A DNA stretch of 64,000 bases, from positions 36,116,539 to 36,180,538 of the forward strand of contig CM022944.1 in NCBI GenBank assembly GCA_012931725.1, given 5' to 3'. Of this stretch, positions 21,201 through 28,865 are shown piece after piece (position 1 is the first letter of the stretch; every line of letters begins with the position of its first letter). The notes under the pieces were generated by a model. That model was not told the DNA's origin and did not search any database. It saw only the letters and a program-made list of their open reading frames with translations. The translations under genes and the position numbers were made by a program. Origin of the DNA: Litsea cubeba. Lineage: Eukaryota; Streptophyta; Magnoliopsida; Laurales; Lauraceae.

Positions 21201-23140
21201 AGTGTTACATCAAGCGGCTCGAACAAAATCCGGGCAAATTTGAAGAAAGAGCTGACGAAGGTATATTTCTGGGTTACTCCTCTACTAGCAAGGCATATAG
21301 GTGTCTTAACAAAAGAACCAGAAAAATCATAGAAAGTGCTGATGTGAGAATAGATGAGAATATTGCACCAAAGAATGCAACTCATAATGACAGTCCAGTT
21401 TATGAGGACTCGAGTGAGATTGATGATGAGATGGCTGAATCTAATGATTCTGAGAAATCAAAGGATGACTCAGAAGATACCACACCTAAGAAGCACAGCA
21501 CTTGGGTAGAGCAACACCCTAAGGATCAAATCATTGGAGATCCTAAGGCAGGCGTTCAAACTAGACAAAGTGTAGTTAGCAATTACTCACTTGTGTCCAC
21601 CATTGAACCCAAGACTGTGGCTGAAGCCAGTCTCGATGATAGTTGGTTGAAATCTATGCATGAGGAGTTGGAGCAAATTGAGAAGAACTCCACATGGGAA
21701 CTTGTTCCTAGACCTACTGATAAGAATGTTATTGGTACTAAATGGGTCTTTCGGAATAAGCTGAATGAAGATGGTCAAGTCATTAGAAACAAAGCAAGGT
21801 TGGTTTGTAAAGGCTATGCTCAAGTTGAAGGCATAGATTTTGAAGACACCTTTGCACCGGTGGCTCGTCTGGAAGCTATTCGAATGTTTCTTGCATTGGC
21901 AGCATACAAAACCTTCAAGGTATTTCAGATGGACGTAAAGTCAGCTTTCTTGAATGGTTTACTTGAAGAAGAAGTCTACATTGAGCAACCTGATGGTTTT
22001 CTCATCAGCAAAAATTCAGATCTAGTGTGCAAGTTGAAAAAGGCTCTTTATGGACTAAAACAAGCGCCAAGGGCATGGTATGCAAGGCTGGATCTCTATC
22101 TCCGCAAGATCGGTTTTGGAAAAGGACTTGTTGATAGCAATCTATATGTCAAAACTGAGTTAAGCAAACAGCTGGTTGTCATTGTTTATGTTGATGACAT
22201 AATCTTTGGTGGCAATGATGAGGAGATGTGCAGGAATTTTGCAGAAGAGATGAAGAAAGAATTTGAGATGTCGATGCTTGGAGAACTAAAGTTCTTTCTT
22301 GGTTTACAAGTTCAGCAGCTGAAACATGGCATCTTCATATCACAAATGAAGTACATTAAGGAAATGCTGAAACGGTTCAATATGGAAGACAGCAAGCCAG
22401 TGAGCACACCAATGTCAACAAACACGAAGCTTAGCAAAGATGATAAGGCCTCGTCCGTTGATCATACCACCTATCGCTCTATGATAGGAAGCTTGCTCTA
22501 CTTGACTGCAACAAGACCAGATCTTCTACAAGCAGTATGTATGGTTGCACGTTATCAAGCAGCACCAACTGAAACGCACCTTACAGCAGTGAAAAGAATC
22601 TTTCGATATCTGAAAGGTACTATGGAGCTTGGTATCTGGTATCCCAAAGGCAAATCCTTCACTCTAGTTGCATATTCTGATGCCGACTGGGCTGGATGCG
22701 TAGATGATCGCAAGAGTACTAGCGGCGGCGCATTTTATCTTGGAGAAAGATTAGTTGCTTGGCATAGTAAGAAGCAAGACTCTGTATCCCTTTCGACAGC
22801 GGAAGCGGAATATATTGCAGCGGCAACTTGTTGTACGCAAGTGTTATGGATGCGGCAAATGCTCTCTGATCTAGGAGTTCCTACAACGGATCCTACGCCG
22901 ATCCTATGTGACAACACGAGTGCAATACATATATCTAAGAATCCTGTTCAGCACTCTCGAACAAAGCATGTAGCAATTCGTTATCATTTTCTAAAAGATA
23001 AAGTTGCTGATGGAGAGGTCAAGTTGGAGTATGTTCCAACAACTGAGCAAGTGGCTGATATTTTCACGAAACCTCTGCCAAAGGAAGTCTTTGAGTATCT
23101 CCGGAAAAAGTTAGGAGTTACTCAATCTCCTAAACCGTAG
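18293..23140 (+). CDS. Ty1/copia Gag-Pol polyprotein, intact
   Basis: Open frame of 1615 codons from ATG 18293; an upstream in-frame TTG at 18281 is less likely as start. Gag (UBN2-like) starts MAVNTGNMKAPLFDGSNYSF. Zinc knuckles lie at residues about 254-267, 510-523 and 548-561, with an acidic and coiled-coil stretch between the first and second. The protease has VLDSGCSSHMTG with the catalytic D at about 612. The integrase has its HHCC zinc site from about residue 739 and the triad D803, D866, E902 with the usual 35-residue last spacing. RT carries YVDD at about 1299-1302 and YGLKQAPRAW before it. RNase H has SDADWAGC near 1462 and STAEAEYIAA after it. All key residues seen are present, so the protein may be functional. 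There is no frameshift between gag and pol. Confidence 0.95.
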   Translation: MAVNTGNMKAPLFDGSNYSFWKIRMQAFIKSLGYDVWEAVRAGYNAATVPNDTASKKLADNDSKAQNALFSGLVDSELVKVIACKTAKEIWDKLQSIHEGDEKIKEAKLQTHRSQFESLRMEESENVDSYMQRVNEVTNDIRGPGEEIKEPVIVKKVLRSLLPRFDSKVSAIEEAKDLNAFSMDELHGSLTAYEMRIGKTSSSDKEAAFKVQKKAKETAGHDVDSDDDELEAQFVRKLKKGSNGKYKGKLPFKCFNCGGIGHFAAKCPLKEDNDNDSYAEKSKGKRNFRKRGKAKNFLCQQDDSTSETSDDDESTEALFMVTVEEEEELDPEEDEEAEVNLEEELIAAFEELSMERKSSKKNLKLLHESESSIIALKTQVEEYKRMVEVLENQISIKKEEAMKLETEIARAKAENLENSKKLKALQAIEGTMKLNELLKVQRPAHFRFGLGFEKGESSKIAPPKKKELVKQVTAPSNSMKPTQPRKESIPIRKVMKTNQPQRRYKFYGYCFHCNMFGHKRADCKFYVRNSPFVTRNPFSILSSHKIECYMCHNYGHLARDCRLHIANKFQVEKKPKLVKAWRAKQSAESPKESLIVQTAFNAQKKTAPWVLDSGCSSHMTGDKEKFIKLQHYEGGSVKFGNNDGAKICGKGVIQLMANKIRSEEVLYVSGLRHNLLSVCQICDKGHEVIFTKNGFAIKKSSNGKTVATGSRTAGNLYTLSDGAEKTCLMSRTEESWLWHKRLGHLSFDNMSKICNSKAVRGMSIVEKPSNPICDSCQKGKQTRVMFKSKEHHSKKPLELVHTDLCGPMRTQSTNGDKYFMLCIDDYTRMTWVLFLKHKHQALDRFKVFKAQVENQLEKRIKILRSDRGGEFTFEEFTKYCEHHGIQRQYSAPRTPQQNGVVERKNRTVQEMARTMLSESKMADKYWKEAIHTAVYIQNRCLIRPHEDKTPYELWFGRKATVKHFRVFGSKCYIKRLEQNPGKFEERADEGIFLGYSSTSKAYRCLNKRTRKIIESADVRIDENIAPKNATHNDSPVYEDSSEIDDEMAESNDSEKSKDDSEDTTPKKHSTWVEQHPKDQIIGDPKAGVQTRQSVVSNYSLVSTIEPKTVAEASLDDSWLKSMHEELEQIEKNSTWELVPRPTDKNVIGTKWVFRNKLNEDGQVIRNKARLVCKGYAQVEGIDFEDTFAPVARLEAIRMFLALAAYKTFKVFQMDVKSAFLNGLLEEEVYIEQPDGFLISKNSDLVCKLKKALYGLKQAPRAWYARLDLYLRKIGFGKGLVDSNLYVKTELSKQLVVIVYVDDIIFGGNDEEMCRNFAEEMKKEFEMSMLGELKFFLGLQVQQLKHGIFISQMKYIKEMLKRFNMEDSKPVSTPMSTNTKLSKDDKASSVDHTTYRSMIGSLLYLTATRPDLLQAVCMVARYQAAPTETHLTAVKRIFRYLKGTMELGIWYPKGKSFTLVAYSDADWAGCVDDRKSTSGGAFYLGERLVAWHSKKQDSVSLSTAEAEYIAAATCCTQVLWMRQMLSDLGVPTTDPTPILCDNTSAIHISKNPVQHSRTKHVAIRYHFLKDKVADGEVKLEYVPTTEQVADIFTKPLPKEVFEYLRKKLGVTQSPKP

Positions 23141-23428
23141 GAGTTGTGCTTGAAAGGGGGAGCAATGCATTCATTGAATATCCTATTCGCTCCTCGGTTT
23201 GGTCCCTTTGGACTTGTTGTCAAAGGGGGAGAGATGTTATGATATGATAGCAAGGAGAGATGTTATGCTATGAAAGCTAGGAAGAGATTGTTGACAATGC
23301 ACGGTTGTTATTTCAGAATTTTAGAATTGGTTCCAAGTGAGTGTTGAAAAGAACTTGGAAGAGCTGCAAACTGGAGTTGAAAGTGTTGAAGTTCCAATAG
23401 TGTTGCCAACAATTCCAAAGGGGGAGAT
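23141..23428 (+). other. Element D 3' untranslated region with polypurine tract
   Basis: 288 bp after the stop codon. AAAGGGGGAGAT (23417-23428) abuts the 3' LTR and is the polypurine tract. Similar purine runs (tgaaagggggagc and tcaaagggggagag) occur further upstream at about 23150 and 23220. Confidence 0.85.
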
Positions 23429-24566
23429 TGTTGGAATTTGAGATGACTTGAGAAGTCTTTTGATGAATTGAAGAAGTTAGCATCTCAAGTATTGATTTGA
23501 GTTGGAATTCTTGTCAACACATTGTCACAAACATGATGATAATAAGCTGGTGTTGATAGAGCTGAAAAGAAGAAACAGAATTGAAACAGTCAGGAATTAA
23601 GAATTCCTGATGCAGAGCACGCGGTCGACCGGGCTCTTCATGCGGTCGACCGAGAAAGAAGAAACCTGCAGAAAACAGTTTCAGGCACCTCTCAGTTATT
23701 TTCGTGACACAGTGTGTCTTCGGTCGACCGGGACCCCAGGATGTCGACCGAGCTCAAAAGTTGTCTGTTTCCAGTCAGTGTCTTCGGTCGACCGAGCAAG
23801 CCAGGATGTCGACCGAGCACGGGAACCAGAGTTGCGCAAAATTAGAAGTTTTGCACGAAAATTCAGCACTCTTATCTAATTCGTTTGGGACTCTTTCTAA
23901 ACGAATTGTAGCCCGTTTTAAATACAATTAAGGGTTATCAAAACCTATAAAAAGGCATGTAAGGGTCGTTCTTAAAGACACACCAGAAGAGAAGAGTTTT
24001 AGAGAGTAATAGAGAGAGTTTTGGAGAGAAGAAGAGTGCTGGTGCTGTGTTGCTGTGTTGCTGCATTATCAGACGTTTTCTACAGCAATTGTGGACGAGA
24101 TTATGCTCTAGAAGATGGTGATTCGTCCATGAGTTAAGTGTCTCTCTTTTATGCTTTAGATTTCAATTTGTAAGGGATTGAGAGAGAGAGAATTGTAGAG
24201 GGGAAGGGCTGTAGACAGAATTAATCTTCTATTCTGTTTTTACATCAAGTTGGTGCTTGGTGTTTGGGGTTTGGTGATCCTATCTGTGGGTGCAGATAAA
24301 TTGTAAAGGGAGTCGGTGCTTCCTAGATAGTTGGTGCTATCTGAAACTAAGGGTTGGTGCTCTTTGTCGTTGGTGCGACTAAATAAGATTCAGATCTGTC
24401 CCGGATTGGTGTTCGGACAGTCTTTGAACCGTGGACGTAGCCTTTCGGTGAACCACGTTAAATCTGGTGTCATTGTGTGGTTTGACTTGTTTTGTTGTTG
24501 AATTGGACCTGTTTTTAGAAATCACTGATTCACCCCCCCCCCTCTCAGTGATCGCGGTATCCAACA
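23429..24566 (+). repeat. Element D 3' LTR
   Basis: 1138 bp, the same as the 5' LTR except for two substitutions and two extra C near the end. Ends TATCCAACA. Confidence 0.95.
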
Positions 24567-24571
24567 GACCT
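24567..24571. repeat. Right target-site duplication of element D
   Basis: gacct, identical to 17086-17090. Sequence beyond it continues element A. Confidence 0.95.
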
Positions 24572-24764
24572 AACCAAGAACGAGAATCGCATAAAAAAGA
24601 ACAATTGTATGAAAGGAGAGCATAGAGCCCAGTTTTATAATTTGTTTTCAATTTACAAGGTAAAAAAGGTACAATTGGAAAGCAGGAGATACAATCGAAA
24701 AGCATCAAAAAACTGCAAGGAGAGACTTTAGCAAGCGTCGTCCCCGGAGGCTAGAGCAATGTCC

Positions 24765-25113
24765 TCATTGTTTCTCTGAAAGACCGGTCGCCTTGGCAAC
24801 AGGCACGGTCATTTCTGGGACATCCATAGGAGGAAGAGACGGGGCACCGTCCAGAGGAGTGATAGCAGCAGGCGCTTCGATCAGAGGACTCTCAGGAAAG
24901 GGGGCAGGGCTCGATTCTGATCCCGAGCCTGAATACTTTGGGAGATTCTGATATACCAAATGATCTTCAGGAATCCCCGCTTCTTTCAGTGCAGCCCGGC
25001 ATCCTTCCTCAAATAAGAGAGAGCTTATCTCCCCCACCTGTCTTTTATAATCTTCCGTCGCCCGGTCCACTCCCTTTTGGAAAGCAGCATGGATTTCGGC
25101 CCGAAGTGACAAC
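24765..25113 (-). pseudogene. Element A antisense ORF, C-terminal 115 residues
   Basis: A minus-strand frame opposite to the pol of element A, open to the junction with element E at 25113/25114 and ending at a stop just after SEKQ near 24765. The visible part is a charged helical stretch (SLRAEIHAAFQKGVDRATED, then EEGCRAALKEAGIPEDHL) followed by a Pro/Ser-rich tail. Antisense ORFs between pol and the 3' LTR are known in Tat-lineage elements. This one does not resemble the C-terminus of the antisense gene in E and I, so it belongs to another family. The N-terminal part was cut off by the insertion of E. No catalytic motif is visible. Confidence 0.6.
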
Positions 25114-27704
25114 TGATGGACCGCGCATTCATTGCTCGGTGCTACCGAGATCGGCTTACATGGGAGTCCGTGGGGTCCGACCCTTTCGCGCCCAGGGGGC
25201 AGAAGCGGGTATCAACATTTTTTTGTGTGGGTGTGCCAGATTTTCTATTTTACTTGGAATTACAAGTGGTGATCCGGAGATCGACCTTCGCAAGTAAAAA
25301 GGAAATCAACTTCTTTCAAGTTTTCCATTGCACATATATTTAAGAAAAGAGACATTTTCTTTAAGTTTTCCATTGCACATATATTTAAGAAAAGAGACAT
25401 TTTCTTGGTTTGTCGTGAAAGGCGATTTTTTTTCATTTATAACCGATTTTGGCATTTATAGATGATTTTTGGCTTTCATAGCCGATTTACAATACTTATC
25501 AATAATGAAAGACAAGAGTTGTGATTTGTCTCTTTTAGAAAAATACAAATTACAATGAAAAGCAAGAAAAGGAGGATCTAACTTCTCAGGAGATTGTGGG
25601 GGACTCGTTCAGATTGACGGTCGCAAGCCATATGTGGACTTTGCCATCATCCATGCAGATGAGAACAGAGGATGCTCTTGATTCGCTTGGCTTGGCTATA
25701 ACCTCAGGTTTTTAGAGGACAAAGACCACAAGTAAGTCCTTTGTCCAAAAAAAAACTAAGTAGACGGGCTGAAAAGCCACGTCTAAGCCATTGGAGGTAG
25801 AAGGAGAAGGCAAGGACCTTTGGGGGGCGTACCCCCCAAGGGACTTTTGTCACCTTGTAGTGGTGGTCGGTGCAGAACTTCGCAGAGTTTTCTCTCTTTA
25901 CTTCTCTTAGATTTCTGATGCCTTTTTTTGTCTAGATTTTTGGATTTTCTGAAGTCTATTTCTGGAATGCTTGGGATGCTCTCCTATTTATACGCTCTTG
26001 GTGGCCATTTAGGAGAGTTTATGGGCTTTTATTGTCATTAAGCGGCATAATGGGAGGAGTTACAGGGTTTAATTCTTTTATTTTGTAACTCCTTTTTCTT
26101 GGCTTCTTATTGGCCGGTGGAGATTGAGGCCATTTAATCGCCTTTAATCGCCATGATGGGAGGAGTTTCATGGGTTAAATGCCATGAATCAATTGACTTG
26201 TAACTCCCGGATGCTTGCTTCTAATTGGGCCGTCCAAAGAAATCAATTAATGACTGCAATAAATCTAGTCAATTAATCGCATTAAGTGGTCGCCTAGCAG
26301 TTGAAGAGTCGCGGGCCGTGCCACGTCTTTTGGTATTCTTCTGGCGATGATCATCGATGGATCTTCATGTAGATCGACATCGGATGACCATGTAACTTCA
26401 GGTATTGGTTGCCAACAGCGGGTCGGTGCCATCTGTCCTATCGATTTCTCGATCGGTCGGGTAGAAAGCAAACTTTTTTGTTTGACCGATTTGCGATCAA
26501 TATTGATTTTGATACTCTTGATGATTGACCCGTGATTTTGACGGATGTCAAAGGATTTGGCAGCCCAAAAGTATGAATTTTGGAAAATCCTAAGAGTTGG
26601 AAGCTTCGAATCGCGAAAAACGACGAAAACGGGCCTTCCGGGGCCAACCCGGCGATTCCGGGCTCCATGGTCGCCAGTCTGCGACCCTGGGCCAGGGTCG
26701 TAGGGGTCTGCAACCCTGGGGGGAATTCCCCCCTTTTGTCCCGTTTTGCGGCCGTTTTTTATGTTTTTCGATTCTTTTTTCTTCTGTACTTTTTCTTGAC
26801 ATTTTTGGTCATTTATTGGCCCGATTTTCCTGTAGAAAACTTGACGAGAATCCTTGCATTTTGGAGTGAAAAGTTTCTAATTTTCCGGGAAAGCCGAAGA
26901 CTTTGTCGCGCAGAGCTGCCGATTTTCCGTCAGAAGCTGAAACTGGGTCAAACGATGTCGGAATGACCTGAAATTTAGGGTGAAGCCTCCTGAGCAATAA
27001 ATAAGACCAACCATAGGCTTTTTCTTGATTTTTGAAGCCATTTGGGGTCCTATTACTAGTAGACTTGTTTTTGTCACGATGAAGATGTCGCGGCTTGATG
27101 TGCGGTCTAGTGATGTCCGATTGACTTGAAATTTGACAGGGAACCTATTGGAGTCATTTTAAGATGATTCATAGGCTCTGTCTTGGAAACCATGGTCCCG
27201 GGGAGCTTCGCCACCGGGAGGCCTGATTTGGCTTCCGAGCGTCAAAGTATGGCTCCCTTTGTAAGCATTTTGAAGCCGCCCATGTGCCCTTTTTGATGAG
27301 TGATGGCCTTGGTGGTTTTCACCGCTGAGAGGCTTGATTTAGCTGTTTGAGGGTTGATGTAGGGTTAAACAATGTCGGTCTGACTTGGAACTTGACGTGG
27401 AGCCTTTTGAATGTATTTTGATACCTTCCACAGGCTCTGATCGAAGATTTGGTGTCTCCGATGCTTACACCGCCGGGAGCTCTTTTTCAGCTGCCGAAGA
27501 AGCGAAGTTAGGCCAAATGATTTTGAAATGGCCCGAAACTTCTTGTGTACTCTTCTTTTGGCTGTCTTGAAGGATCTTGCAGTTTTTGTTTGATTATGAC
27601 AAGATTTGATTTTTTAGAAGTAGCATTGCCTATTTATAGCAGGTTGTGACTTCATGCAGTTTTTTGGGTCTTGTAGAAGCAAAGTGACATTTTTGGTGTC
27701 AACA
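25114..27704 (-). repeat. Element E 3' LTR, 2.59 kb
   Basis: On the minus strand from TGTTGACACC (27704) to GGTCCATCA (25114), with the polypurine tract directly upstream. It matches 47927-50450 of element I over its whole length. It has two candidate TATA boxes on the minus strand: CTATAAATAGGC near 27628-27640 and GTATAAATAGGAG near 25980-25992. Inside are degenerate 140-165-bp subrepeats (about 26930-27500) and a 12-bp palindrome CGATGATCATCG at 26345. Near the terminus CTCGGT and ACCGAG form a tight hairpin that is kept in I. Confidence 0.85.
25318..25407. repeat. 45-bp tandem duplication in element E LTR
   Basis: Two head-to-tail copies starting AAGTTTTCCATTGCACATAT. Element I has a single copy at about 48134-48178, so the duplication arose in E. 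Confidence 0.9.
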
Positions 27705-27718
27705 AATGCCCCCTCGAG
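27705..27718 (-). promoter_or_regulatory. Polypurine tract of element E
   Basis: On the minus strand CTCGAGGGGGCATT immediately precedes the LTR start TGTTGACACC. The same sequence is at 50451-50464 in I. Confidence 0.85.
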
Positions 27719-27942
27719 GTACAGCAACGAGTTACTTAACTTTTGTAATCGATGTGCCTCGAAGAGATTTTTGATGGAGAGCTTGTGACTTAACCAAGAG
27801 TCTTTGAGCGGTCTTTCTTTTGGTATGTTAGCCTTTTGAGCTTCCAGGGGAATTTTATGGTAGGGAAAGGAATCACGTACCATCTCGAGACAAAGTTTAG
27901 AAGATGACATCAGGGATGTAGATTTGGATTTTGATCTTGCGA

Positions 27943-28144
27943 CCTAACAAGTTGTATGTGGCAGGTTAGGGGGTCGGGTTTGGTTTTGACCGTGTGACCC
28001 AACAAGCTGTATGTGGGATGTTGGGGGGGTTGACTTTGGTTTTGATCTTGTGACCTAACAAGCTGTATGTGGCAAGTTAGTGGATCAGGTTTTGGTTTTT
28101 GGTTTTGGTCTTGTGACCTAACAAGCTGTATTTGGCAAGTTAGG
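27943..28144. repeat. Four tandem covarying hairpins in element E
   Basis: Arms CCTAAC and GTTAGG with a 16-nt loop in every copy: 27943/27965, 27998/28020 (arms CCCAAC and GTTGGG), 28054/28076 (GTTAGT, last pair lost), 28117/28139. Spacing is 55, 56 and 63 bp. The loop (aagctgtatgtggcaa type) is conserved. Element I has the same four units at 50691-50891. Confidence 0.85.
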
Positions 28145-28472
28145 GGACCAGGATTTGGTTTGGATTTTTGTGGAATGTCAATTTCAAGATTTTGGCCCAA
28201 TTTGGTATATGAGGCTGGATGGTTTATTTTTGGAAGCTCATGGGGCTTGGAATTCTTTTTTTGTACGGTCCAATCAACTCAAAAGAGGCATGGAACCATT
28301 TTTGTAAGCTCTTGGTAAGAGGGATTTCTCTTTGACTAGAAGCCCAAATTTTTTTTTTTTTTTTTTTAGTGCCTAGGTGGTCAAGCCTGGCTCATATGTG
28401 CTAACCCATGGGACCTTAAGCTTTTGAAATGGCTTAGATCTCATATGGTGTCATTTTTGTAAAGGATATCTA

Positions 28473-28745
28473 AAAATATCTCCTTTGGATAGAGAATATC
28501 TAAGAATATCTTTACTTGGAGAGAATCTCTCATGTTCCCTTTATTTTGGGAGAGAATATCTTAAGATATCTTTCTTTGGGAGAGAATATCTCAAATCTCC
28601 TATCTTCTGGGAGAAAATCTCTCATTGATTTCTTTTTGGGAGAGAATCCCTCAAGATATCTTTCTTTTGGGAAAGAATCTTTCTAATTTCTTTCTTTCTA
28701 ATTTCTTTCTTCTTTCCTTCTTTGGTTTGCTCTCTTCTATAAAAG
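28473..28745 (+). promoter_or_regulatory. Promoter of the element E + strand gene
   Basis: TATAAAAG at 28738-28745, 121-128 bp before ATG 28866. Upstream are five AATATCT motifs (28475, 28495, 28505, 28555, 28585). The first is part of AAAATATCT at 28473, the plant Evening Element bound by CCA1/RVE-type MYB factors. Several AAGATATCTT palindromes are interspersed. TATA box, leader and motif cluster are conserved in I (51224-51521). Confidence 0.65.
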
Positions 28746-28865
28746 CAAGGAGGAGGTTGGATCTCTTGCTCTTATTGCTTTCTTTAGCAACAATCCCAAG
28801 AGGGCTTCAAGACCAAGAGTTCTTCTTTTTCATGATCTTCAAGACTGTTTTCTTCTTCGCCATCA

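Larger units (their letters stand above)
17091..24566 (+). mobile_element. Element D: intact young SIRE/Maximus-like Ty1/copia
   Basis: Complete element of 7476 bp with LTRs of 1136 and 1138 bp, a PBS, one uninterrupted polyprotein ORF, a polypurine tract and perfect 5-bp TSDs. By eye the LTRs differ at two bases plus two extra C in a poly-C run, so insertion is very recent. Multiple zinc knuckles in gag and the RNase H sequence favour the SIRE/Maximus lineage. No envelope-like ORF follows pol. It is the only element in the window that looks capable of autonomous movement. Confidence 0.93.
8985..25113 (+). mobile_element. Element A: old Tat-lineage Ty3/gypsy, split by nested insertions
   Basis: The outermost recognisable element. 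Pieces read in order are pol 8985-12793, a 3' non-coding tandem repeat (about 12890-12920 and 15849-16150), unassigned sequence to 17090, and 24567-25113 with the end of an antisense ORF. Between them sit the solo LTR C and the intact copia D, each with target-site duplications, which shows that the flanks were once continuous. The second RNase H domain and an antisense ORF downstream of pol fit the Tat/Ogre lineage. Its gag and 5' LTR are not visible, and its 3' end is lost at the element E boundary. Confidence 0.72.

Noticed and set aside
23141..23428. Envelope-like ORF after pol in the SIRE-like element D
   Set aside because: Only 288 bp lie between the pol stop and the LTR, with no ORF of note.
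27943..28144. CRISPR-like array (regular repeats with spacers)
   Set aside because: Plant retroelement context, spacers are themselves repetitive, no cas genes; these are minisatellite hairpins.
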